The notes beneath the pieces were generated by a model, which was not told where the DNA came from, ran no database searches, and saw nothing but the letters and a program-made list of their open reading frames with translations. From Sediminibacterium sp. (GTDB lineage Bacteria > Bacteroidota > Bacteroidia > Chitinophagales > Chitinophagaceae): 5,462 bases of DNA. The position numbers and the translations under genes were made by a program. Positions 1-5,215 of the stretch are shown here, in pieces; the stretch's first letter is position 1, and each line of letters begins with the position of its first letter. Location: positions 1 through 5,462 of the forward strand of contig JAQBNJ010000168.1 of the NCBI GenBank assembly GCA_028288645.1, read 5' to 3'.

Positions 1-669
1 GCCCTGATCGAAAAAGGTGATAAGAAAGAGATCGCCATTATGCAGGTGATCCAGAAATACATTGTAGAAAGCAAAAAAGTATTGTTCGAAGGAGATGGTT
101 ACAGCGACGAATGGCATCATGAAGCAGAACGCCGTGGCTTGCCTAACCTGAAGACCACACCGATTGCGCTGGATGCAATGGTTTCAGACAAAGCCAAAAA
201 ACTGTTTGAATCAAATGGTGTGTATTCACATACTGAACTGGAAGCAAGACATGAGATTGAACTGGAAAAATATATCAAAAAAGTACAGATCGAGGCCCGT
301 ATCATGGGCGACCTGGCCATCAACCATATATTGCCCTCTGCGATCAAATACCAGAACGAATTGTTGGCAAATATCAATGGGCTCAAAGCAGCCGGTCTGC
401 CTGAAAGCGCTTATAAGAGCCAGCTGGAAATATTGAAATCGGTGAGCGACCATATCCAGATCATTCATGTTAAAGTGAATGAAATGGTTGAGGCACGCAA
501 GATCGTAAACAATATCTCCGACACCCGCACTAAGGCGATTGCCTATGAGAGCCAGGTAAAAGCTGCTTTCTTTGACGAGATCCGTTACAGTGTGGATAAA
601 CTGGAGCACCTGGTAGACGATGATATCTGGACGCTGCCTAAATACCGCGAAATGTTATTCTTACGATAA
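1..669 (+). CDS. glnN: Glutamine synthetase type III, C-terminal part (5' end cut by window)
   Basis: The reading frame is open from base 1 to the TAA at 667-669, giving 222 residues. The family makes glutamine from glutamate, ammonia and ATP in the cytoplasm and is the large (about 700-residue) GSIII type common in Bacteroidota, so roughly the last third is present. Seen here: an EGDGYSDEW segment, an AERRGLPNLKTTP segment, the ELEARHEIELEKY helix, a long helical stretch with EMVEARK, and the ending WTLPKYREMLF, all characteristic of the GSIII-specific C-terminal domain. The N-terminal beta-grasp domain and the ATP/glutamate-binding motifs lie upstream of the window, so catalytic residues cannot be checked. 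The frame is intact, with no frameshift. The gene ends just before a strong terminator, so it is probably the last gene of its transcript. Identification is by recalled family similarity and is firm. Confidence 0.95.
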   Translation, partial: ALIEKGDKKEIAIMQVIQKYIVESKKVLFEGDGYSDEWHHEAERRGLPNLKTTPIALDAMVSDKAKKLFESNGVYSHTELEARHEIELEKYIKKVQIEARIMGDLAINHILPSAIKYQNELLANINGLKAAGLPESAYKSQLEILKSVSDHIQIIHVKVNEMVEARKIVNNISDTRTKAIAYESQVKAAFFDEIRYSVDKLEHLVDDDIWTLPKYREMLFLR

Positions 670-693
670 ACAGGTTTTTGACCTAAACAATTG

Positions 694-731
694 AGCCCCG
701 TTCTTATTCTAAAGAACGGGGCTTTTTGTTT
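694..731 (+). terminator. Intrinsic terminator after glutamine synthetase
   Basis: A perfect 12-bp stem (694-705 AGCCCCGTTCTT with 712-723) encloses a 6-base loop and runs into a T-rich tail (TTTTTGTTT, 723-731). It begins 24 bases after the glnN stop codon, which is the expected place for a Rho-independent terminator of that gene. Confidence 0.92.
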
Positions 732-794
732 CCCCACATTAAAAAAATGTTAATTGGGGAATGCCGACAATAGTAAGCCTTCCACCGAAAAAAC

Positions 795-826
795 TTGGGA
801 AGAGAAAAACAAAAGCAGTACTTTTC
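795..826 (+). promoter_or_regulatory. Candidate Bacteroidota-type promoter for the Gly-rich secreted protein
   Basis: TTG at 795-797 is followed after 21 bases by TACTTTTC at 819-826. The Bacteroidota primary-sigma consensus is TTG, a spacer of about 19-21, then TAnnTTTG, so the -7 box matches at all but its last base. Transcription would start near 833, leaving a leader of about 25 bases before the ATG at 858. The leader is A-rich and has no Shine-Dalgarno sequence, as usual in this phylum. The match is by eye only. Confidence 0.45.
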
Positions 827-857
827 CTATTCTTAAAAACAAATAAAACGTACTTGT

Positions 858-1241
858 ATGAAAAAAGTAATCGCATTCGTTGCCGTAGTTGTTTGCTTCT
901 CAGTAACAACTGCAATGGCTCAAGGTGGTGGTGGTGGTCAACAGACTCCAGAGCAGCTTGCTGCCCGTATCGCCCAGCAGAAAGAAAGATTGGCTCCAGT
1001 CGGTTTAACTCCCGCTCAAACTGATTCTGTTATTGCTATCTATGGAGATCGTTCTATGATGGCTGGTATGACAAGGGATACACCTGCAGAAGAAAGAGCT
1101 GCAAAAATGAAAGAGGTTGGTGAAGCCCGTGAGAAAAGAATGGCAAAAGCTGGTCTTTCTGCAGAAGCTGTTAAAAAAGTAGTTGACATCATGTCACAAG
1201 GCCGAGGCGGCGGTGGTCGTCCAGGTGGCGGCGGTAAATAA
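858..1241 (+). CDS. Small secreted Gly-rich protein with two LTxxQ-like helical motifs, function unknown
   Basis: This 127-residue protein has a clear Sec signal peptide: a Lys-Lys start, a hydrophobic core, and a likely signal peptidase I cut after Ala21 (AMA before Gln22). The mature protein is about 106 residues. It opens with a five-Gly run (23-27), has a charged, Ala-rich helical middle, and ends in a Gly/Arg-rich tail (about 116-126). Two internal segments resemble each other: RLAPVGLTPAQTDSVIAIY (44-62) and RMAKAGLSAEAVKKVVDIM (94-112). The first contains LTPAQ, which recalls the LTxxQ motif of Spy/CpxP-type periplasmic proteins, but the resemblance is short and does not establish that function. 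There is no Cys, so it is not a lipoprotein. It is flanked by its own promoter candidate and terminator, which suggests a monocistronic unit. The ATG at 858 is chosen because it starts the signal peptide directly. The gene call is firm; the function is unknown. Confidence 0.85.
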   Translation: MKKVIAFVAVVVCFSVTTAMAQGGGGGQQTPEQLAARIAQQKERLAPVGLTPAQTDSVIAIYGDRSMMAGMTRDTPAEERAAKMKEVGEAREKRMAKAGLSAEAVKKVVDIMSQGRGGGGRPGGGGK

Positions 1242-1250
1242 TTTTACCGC
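1231..1250 (+). other. Small hairpin spanning the stop codon of the Gly-rich gene
   Basis: GCGGTAAA (1231-1238) is exactly inverted as TTTACCGC (1243-1250) around a four-base TAAT loop that contains the TAA stop. It sits 16 bases upstream of the terminator hairpin. It could be a 3' stabilising structure or chance; only the inverted repeat itself is certain. Confidence 0.4.
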
Positions 1251-1265
1251 ACTATCTAAAATAAT

Positions 1266-1300
1266 TAACGGCGCTTCCTTTGAAGCGCCGTTATTATTTT
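1266..1300 (+). terminator. Intrinsic terminator after the Gly-rich secreted protein
   Basis: A perfect 12-bp stem (1266-1277 with 1282-1293, core AACGGCGCTTC) has a four-base CTTT loop and is followed by TTATTATTTT. It lies 25 bases after the stop codon. The stem is GC-rich and the tail T-rich, so the call is strong for the plus strand. Confidence 0.9.
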
Positions 1301-1352
1301 AACGAACCCATGTTTTGAAATGTGCTTATTTTCGGTTACACATTTAATGTAT

Positions 1353-2039
1353 ATGAAAAGAAGACTTATTTTAATACCCTTATTGATCACCTGTTTTTTT
1401 ACAGGAAGTTTATTGGCGCAGGATGCGGTAAAACGCACACCTGAAGAATTAAGGGAACTATTTAATTTCTGCGATAAGCCTGAATTGATCAAACAATTTA
1501 AGATCTCGCCTGAAATGGCCGACAAGATCGCCGAGGTTGACCTCTGGGCAAGACAGCAACAAATAACCATTGATGCAAATACCAACGAACGCTTTGCAAC
1601 CGCAGGAGAATTGCAACAGGAAGTAACCAAAAAATACAAAGCTTTTTTATCGGCCGACCAGGCAAAAGCCATCGCAGAATACAAACGTTCCAGTTCATGC
1701 CCCGCTACTGAGTTAACCGTGAATCATGCATATGATACACTAGCAGCACCACGTGCGCTGCTGCTGTTCAAAACGCCCTGGAGAAAATTACTGATCCAGA
1801 CATTAGGCGAAACGGGAAACGGCCGCATGGCTGATCAGTTGTTTGAAACCGAGGTCTGGAAACAAAAAGAAGCGCTGGATATTTCAGCCATACCTGAAAC
1901 TGATTTCAACAGGGTCCGCAGAACGGTTGCGATGTATAAACAGCGGGAGAACAGGTATCGGGCCGCCGGTATAAGCGAAGCGCAGATAGAAACGGTGATT
2001 CAGTTTTTTAAGGAGCACCAGTTGTACCCGGCAAAATAG
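1353..2039 (+). CDS. Secreted protein of unknown function (228 residues)
   Basis: I do not recognise the family. In-frame ATGs lie at 1320, 1347 and 1353. The one at 1353 is preferred because it gives a standard signal peptide: MKRR, a hydrophobic core, and a probable cut after Ala22 (SLLA before Gln23). Cys14 lies inside the hydrophobic core without a good lipobox, so export by signal peptidase I is more likely than lipidation. The mature protein looks mostly helical and charged. Three stretches share the motif seen in the gene upstream: FKISPEMADKIAEV (49-62), FLSADQAKAIAEY (98-110) and AAGISEAQIETVIQFF (204-219). Two mature Cys (40 and 116) could form a disulfide, which is inference. The gene follows a terminator, so it needs its own promoter; I found no convincing TAnnTTTG box with a correctly spaced TTG. 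No ordinary terminator follows; the stop codon is almost immediately followed by a long inverted repeat shared with the convergent accC. Confidence 0.82.
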   Translation: MKRRLILIPLLITCFFTGSLLAQDAVKRTPEELRELFNFCDKPELIKQFKISPEMADKIAEVDLWARQQQITIDANTNERFATAGELQQEVTKKYKAFLSADQAKAIAEYKRSSSCPATELTVNHAYDTLAAPRALLLFKTPWRKLLIQTLGETGNGRMADQLFETEVWKQKEALDISAIPETDFNRVRRTVAMYKQRENRYRAAGISEAQIETVIQFFKEHQLYPAK

Positions 2040-2042
2040 AAG

Positions 2043-2170
2043 ACACGAATTACACGAATCTTTTTGCCACGAATTACACGAATTACCACGAATGATCTCT
2101 GTAAACACATGAATTGTCAACAAATCGGTGATTACGCGTTTTAATTCGTGTAATTCGTTCTAATTCGTGT
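2043..2170. repeat. Inverted repeat with CACGAATTA tandem units between convergent genes
   Basis: CACGAAT occurs five times on the left side (2044, 2053, 2068, 2077, 2087), mostly 9 bases apart. Its complement ATTCGTG/ATTCGTT occurs three times on the right (2144, 2153, 2163). A perfect 17-bp inverted repeat joins 2069-2085 to 2142-2158, and an outer 10-bp one joins 2043-2052 to 2161-2170, around a loop of about 56 bases. It fills almost the whole gap between the stop codons of the unknown secreted protein (2039) and accC (2179). It may serve as a terminator or RNA-stabilising 3' structure for both, although the stem is AT-rich. Similar CACGAATTACACG repeats are, from memory, scattered through many Bacteroidota genomes. 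Confidence 0.85.
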
Positions 2171-2178
2171 TAAAAAAA

Positions 2179-3516
2179 TTATTTCATCTTAAACGATTCC
2201 AAAAATTTCGTTGTAAAATTTCCTTTCCTGAAATCTTCATTCTGCATTAATTGTAAATGGAATGGAATGGTTGTTTTCACGCCCTCTATCACATACTCGC
2301 TTAATGCACGGTACATGGTATCGATCGCTTCTTCACGTGTTTGCGCGATGGTGATCAACTTGCCGATCATTGAATCATAATAAGGAGGGATCACATAACC
2401 AGCGTACACGTGGCTGTCTACGCGAACACCATGCCCGCCTGGTGTGTGCAGCGTGGTGATCTTACCCGGTGAAGGGCGAAAATCATTGTATGGATCTTCT
2501 GCATTGATGCGGCACTCGATGGCATGCATCTGCGGTTCGTAATTCTTTCCTGATATTTTTTCGCCCGCTGCAATTTTGATCTGTTCTTTGATCAGATCGA
2601 AATTGATCACTTCTTCCGTAACGCAATGTTCTACCTGGATACGGGTATTCATCTCCATGAAATAAAAATTGCGGTGCTTATCAACCAGGAACTCGATCGT
2701 TCCAACACTTTCATAGTTGATCGCTGATGCTGCTTTGATAGCGGCCTCTCCCATTTTCTTTCTTAACTCGGGGGTCATAAAAGGAGATGGTGATTCCTCT
2801 ACCAGTTTCTGGTGACGGCGCTGGATAGAACAATCCCTTTCGCTCATATGGCAAACGGTTCCGTATTGATCACCGGCAACCTGTATCTCGATATGCCTTG
2901 GTTCTTCCACGAATTTCTCCATGTAAATACCATCATTCTTAAAAGAAGCCGCAGCTTCCTGTTTGGCAGTGCTGTAAGCTTTTTCTATTTCAGATTCTTC
3001 CCATACTACGCGCATCCCTTTACCGCCACCACCGGCGGTCGCTTTTAATATTACAGGATAGCCAACTACTTTCGCCAATGATTTCGCCTGGTCAACGCTT
3101 TCCAATAAACCCTCACCACCCGGAACCACCGGAACTCCGGCTTTGATCATCGTATCTTTTGCGGTGATCTTATCACCCATCTTATTGATCATCTCTGGTG
3201 TTGGCCCGATGAATTTGATACCATGGTCGGCGCAGATCTGCGAGAATTTTGCGTTCTCCGCCAAAAATCCATAACCCGGGTGCACTGCATCCGCGTTCGT
3301 GATCTCAGCCGCAGCCATGATATGAGGGATATTCAGATAAGAGTCAGCGCTCGCAGGTTTACCAATACAAACTGCTTCATCAGCAAATTTCACATGCAGG
3401 CTGTCTTTATCAGCAGTGGAATAAACAGCAACCGTTTTAATGCCCATCTCGCGGCAGGTACGGATCACACGAAGTGCAATTTCTCCACGGTTGGCGATTA
3501 ATATTTTTTTGAACAT
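2179..3516 (-). CDS. accC: Acetyl-CoA carboxylase, biotin carboxylase subunit
   Basis: The 445-residue product matches the usual AccC length. It uses ATP and bicarbonate to carboxylate the biotin on AccB, the first half-reaction of acetyl-CoA carboxylase in the cytoplasm. Domains in order: N-terminal biotin carboxylase domain starting [13 protein letters not shown] (2-14) with [10 protein letters not shown] (79-88); ATP-grasp domain with the Gly-rich loop GGGGKGMR (162-169), [11 protein letters not shown] (227-237), and [10 protein letters not shown] (288-297), which holds the metal-binding and catalytic Glu, Asn and Arg; and a C-terminal domain with ECRINAEDP (334-342) and [11 protein letters not shown] (377-387). 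All key residues that I can place are present. The ATG at 3516 gives the canonical start. It lies downstream of accB on the same strand with a 115-base gap that holds an inverted repeat. Close relatives are the biotin carboxylase subunits of propionyl-CoA and pyruvate carboxylases; the stand-alone size and adjacent accB favour AccC. Confidence 0.97.
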   Translation of the reverse strand: MFKKILIANRGEIALRVIRTCREMGIKTVAVYSTADKDSLHVKFADEAVCIGKPASADSYLNIPHIMAAAEITNADAVHPGYGFLAENAKFSQICADHGIKFIGPTPEMINKMGDKITAKDTMIKAGVPVVPGGEGLLESVDQAKSLAKVVGYPVILKATAGGGGKGMRVVWEESEIEKAYSTAKQEAAASFKNDGIYMEKFVEEPRHIEIQVAGDQYGTVCHMSERDCSIQRRHQKLVEESPSPFMTPELRKKMGEAAIKAASAINYESVGTIEFLVDKHRNFYFMEMNTRIQVEHCVTEEVINFDLIKEQIKIAAGEKISGKNYEPQMHAIECRINAEDPYNDFRPSPGKITTLHTPGGHGVRVDSHVYAGYVIPPYYDSMIGKLITIAQTREEAIDTMYRALSEYVIEGVKTTIPFHLQLMQNEDFRKGNFTTKFLESFKMK

Positions 3517-3531
3517 TTTTTCAATTTGAGG

Positions 3532-3619
3532 ATTTGAAAATTTGAAAATCTGAAAATGACATACACTGAAGAATTTGAAATGATAACGATACCATTTTCA
3601 AATTTTCAAATTGTCACAT
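3532..3619. repeat. Inverted repeat with TGAAAA units every 8 bases, inside the accB-accC gap
   Basis: The left arm 3532-3558 and right arm 3593-3619 are 27 bases each and complementary at 24 positions. The loop is 34 bases. On the left arm the unit TGAAAA recurs three times with an 8-base period. A further TTTTCAAATT copy extends the right side to 3628, four bases before the accB stop codon. The element occupies nearly the whole 115-base space between accB and accC and would form a hairpin in the accBC mRNA. It has no GC-rich stem or T-run of a normal terminator, so read-through is expected. Confidence 0.85.
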
Positions 3620-3631
3620 TTTCAAATTATC

Positions 3632-4099
3632 CTAAGAAGGTTCTACAAGAAACAGCGGCTGATCATATTCAACAGGACTCGCATCTTCCACCAACACTTT
3701 TACGATCTTTCCTTTGATCTCACTTTCGATCTCGTTGAACAGTTTCATTGCTTCAATAATGCATACTACTTTTCCCGGGGTGATCTCAGTTCCAACTTCT
3801 GCGAATATGGGTTTATCGGGAGATGAGCGGCGGTAGAAAGTGCCGATCATCGGGCTCTTGATGGTTACGAGGTTGTCGGCTTTTGGCGCTGCGGCCGGTG
3901 CTGCAGGGGCCGCTGCGGGTGCAGGAGCTGCTGCTTGTGGAGCTGTAGTGTATACCTGCGGTTGAGGCGCTGCTACTGTTACTACCGCTTCCTCTTTTTG
4001 CTTGATGGTTACCTTACCATCTTTGTCTTCAATACTGATCTCGCCGATGTTACTTTTGTTGACGATCTTGATCAATTCGTGAATTTGCTTTAAGTCCAT
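3632..4099 (-). CDS. accB: Acetyl-CoA carboxylase, biotin carboxyl carrier protein
   Basis: The 155-residue product carries the biotin that shuttles carboxyl groups from AccC to the carboxyltransferase. Seen in order: an N-terminal helix region (1-35, MDLKQIHELIKIVNKS), an Ala/Pro-rich flexible linker (about 43-73), and a biotinyl domain (about 77-155). The domain has the AccB-type thumb segment SPMIGTFYRRSSPDKP (82-97) and the biotinylation motif EAMKLF, with Lys119 as the attachment site (codon 3743-3745). The thumb marks it as a true acetyl-CoA carboxylase carrier rather than a generic biotinyl domain. The frame also allows a TTG start nine bases upstream (4108), but the ATG at 4099 gives the standard MDxK N-terminus and is preferred. 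accC follows on the same strand. I found no convincing promoter box in the upstream 160 bases, and efp further upstream is closed by its own terminator, so accBC probably starts separately. Confidence 0.96.
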   Translation of the reverse strand: MDLKQIHELIKIVNKSNIGEISIEDKDGKVTIKQKEEAVVTVAAPQPQVYTTAPQAAAPAPAAAPAAPAAAPKADNLVTIKSPMIGTFYRRSSPDKPIFAEVGTEITPGKVVCIIEAMKLFNEIESEIKGKIVKVLVEDASPVEYDQPLFLVEPS

Positions 4100-4264
4100 A
4101 AATGGCAATTTTAGGGGTAAAAACAGTATTTTTCGGTCAAATAGTGGGGCAAAATAGGGCTTTTTTGATAAAAACGGGGATTTTCTTTATTTCTGAACTT
4201 TGCAGAATTAGTCATATAATATGCCCATAAAATCGGGACAGATCATAGTTCAAACCAAAAAATA
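4100..4264. other. Upstream region of accB, no gene seen
   Basis: The 307-base gap between accB and efp contains this AT-rich leader, then the inverted repeat at 4265-4343, then the efp terminator at 4356-4385. The promoter and leader of accBC should lie here. On the minus strand a TATTTTG (near 4150) and a TACTG (near 4123) are only partial matches to the TAnnTTTG box, so no promoter is called. No credible open frame or riboswitch was recognised. Confidence 0.4.
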
Positions 4265-4343
4265 GCACGCTGATGACGCGGATCAAACGGATTAAAACTG
4301 ATCTGATTTGTGCAAATCCGCTTGATCCGCGTCATCAGCGTGC
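4265..4343. repeat. Long near-perfect inverted repeat with CGGATnAAA units between efp and accB
   Basis: The arms 4265-4293 and 4315-4343 are 29 bases each and complementary at 28 positions; the single mismatch becomes a G-U wobble in RNA read from the minus strand. The loop is 21 bases. Next to the loop the left arm contains CGGATCAAA followed directly by CGGATTAAA (4279-4296), a tandem 9-base unit. A smaller alternative hairpin, GATTTG with CAAATC (4305-4310, 4313-4318), overlaps the loop. It lies just beyond the efp terminator, in the gap before accB. GCTGATGACGCGGAT-type repeats are, from memory, common between genes in Bacteroidota. Confidence 0.9.
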
Positions 4344-4355
4344 CATTGTGCGCAC

Positions 4356-4385
4356 AAAAAAAGGCTGCCTTTAATAAGACAGCCT
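4356..4385 (-). terminator. Intrinsic terminator after efp
   Basis: Read on the minus strand, AGGCTGTCTT (4385-4376) pairs with AAGGCAGCCT (4371-4362) around an ATTA loop, giving a 10-bp stem with one G-U pair, followed by seven T (4362-4356, sharing the last stem base). It lies 21 bases after the efp stop codon. Confidence 0.88.
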
Positions 4386-4406
4386 CTCAAATATTATCAG
4401 CAATAA

Positions 4407-4979
4407 TTATTTTGCTTCTTTCACACGCTCTACATAAGAACCATCCTTTGTATTCACGCGGATCAGTTCGCCGTCTTCTACGAAAAGCGGCACCATTACG
4501 GTTGTACCGGTTTCTACGGTAGCCGCTTTCAGGGCGCGGGTTGCGGTATCGCCTCTTAATCCGGGTTCACAATAAGTGATCTTCAGAACGATCTTTTCAG
4601 GAAGCTCAGCACCGATAGGCTGTTCGGTCTCTGTATTAATAAATACAAATACTTCCGATCCATCCATCAGGAACTGCGGTGAATCGATCATTTCCTCAGG
4701 CAATGAGATCTGTTCATAGGTCTCGTTATTCATCAGGTTATACCCTGTATCATCCTTATAAAGGAACTGGAAAGCTTTTTTCTCAACACGGATCGGGAAG
4801 ATATTCTCTCCACTGTTCCATGTTTTCTCTATCGAACGTTTATTATCAACGCCTTTTAGTTTGGCCCACACTTTTGCTGCGGCGCGTGCCGTCTTGTTCT
4901 CACCAAATTCCACTACAGAATATAAACTGCCGTCTAGTTTCAGGATCATGCCACGGCTGATGTCGGATGTTGTTGCCAT
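4407..4979 (-). CDS. efp: Translation elongation factor P with atypical tip loop
   Basis: This 190-residue protein has the usual EF-P length and three-domain plan. EF-P binds between the P and E sites of ribosomes stalled at proline runs and promotes peptide bond formation. Seen: the N-terminal KOW-like domain starting MATTSDISRGMIL, the middle OB domain with FQFLYKDDTGYNLMNNETYEQI (split as 70-80 and 81-91), and the C-terminal OB domain with EPGLRGDTATRALK (138-151) and the full EF-P signature from Lys151 to Gly170 (K-x-A-x4-G-x2-V-x-V-P-x2-V-x2-G). The odd part is the loop that normally reads KPGKG and carries the modified Lys: here residues 29-33 are KTARA (codons 4881-4895), putting Arg32 at the tip with no loss of length relative to Bacteroidota EF-P as I recall it. 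The rest is standard, so it is a real EF-P rather than a pseudogene. It precedes accB on the same strand, a gene order seen in several phyla. Confidence 0.95.
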   Translation of the reverse strand: MATTSDISRGMILKLDGSLYSVVEFGENKTARAAAKVWAKLKGVDNKRSIEKTWNSGENIFPIRVEKKAFQFLYKDDTGYNLMNNETYEQISLPEEMIDSPQFLMDGSEVFVFINTETEQPIGAELPEKIVLKITYCEPGLRGDTATRALKAATVETGTTVMVPLFVEDGELIRVNTKDGSYVERVKEAK

Positions 4980-5017
4980 TGTATTTTCTTTTTAGATGTA
5001 TAGCTTTCGAACAGGCG

Positions 5018-5025
5018 CAAAAGTA
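5018..5025 (-). promoter_or_regulatory. Candidate -7 promoter box for efp
   Basis: On the minus strand bases 5025-5018 read TACTTTTG, an exact match to the Bacteroidota TAnnTTTG box. It lies 38 bases before the efp ATG, so the leader would be about 30 bases, A-rich and without a Shine-Dalgarno sequence. The upstream -33 TTG is not well placed: the nearest TTG is only 12 bases away, with a T-run at the usual distance. Confidence 0.5.
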
Positions 5026-5215
5026 TGGATTGGCGGTCAAAAAAAGACGAAAGCCCTTTTTAATTAGGGATTGCTGGAAATAGGGAAAAGGCTGATTCTG
5101 AGGCTTTATCGCCCGAAAACGGAGGTTAATTGAAAAAAACTGTTAAAAAAATCAGAGGCGACAGGCTGCAATCAGAAACGGGCCGGTATCTAAGATTACA
5201 GCCAACATCAATTTT

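Noticed and set aside
117..609. Minus-strand and alternate-frame open frames over the glutamine synthetase region
   Set aside because: They overlap fully with the well-identified glnN frame and have no recognisable motifs or start context.
1320..1352. Longer start for the unknown secreted protein at the ATG at 1320
   Set aside because: The extra 11 residues would push the Lys-Arg and hydrophobic core of the signal peptide away from the N-terminus; the ATG at 1353 gives a standard signal peptide.
2044..2093. Five CACGAAT copies at regular spacing, CRISPR-like at first sight
   Set aside because: Units and spacers are far too short (7 plus 2-8 bases), the complement repeats on the other side form a palindrome, and there is no cas gene.
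2812..3501. Plus-strand open frames opposite accC
   Set aside because: They are antisense shadows of a strongly conserved gene and their translations show no family features.
4215..4220. TATAAT sequence resembling a sigma-70 -10 box on the plus strand
   Set aside because: No plus-strand gene follows it, no -35 box is correctly spaced, and this phylum uses a different promoter consensus.
4407..4979. Assigning the efp gene to the YeiP/EfpL subfamily because of its TAR loop
   Set aside because: The C-terminal domain has the canonical EF-P pattern (EPGLRGDTAT, KAATVETG, VPLFV) rather than the APGIKGASA / PATLSTG form that I recall for YeiP, so only the loop is similar.
5052..5092. Weak inverted repeat AGCCCTTTT with AAAAGGCT between efp and the right-edge gene
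   Set aside because: The stem is short with a bulge, the loop is long, there is no T-run, and no gene ends nearby, so it is not called a terminator.
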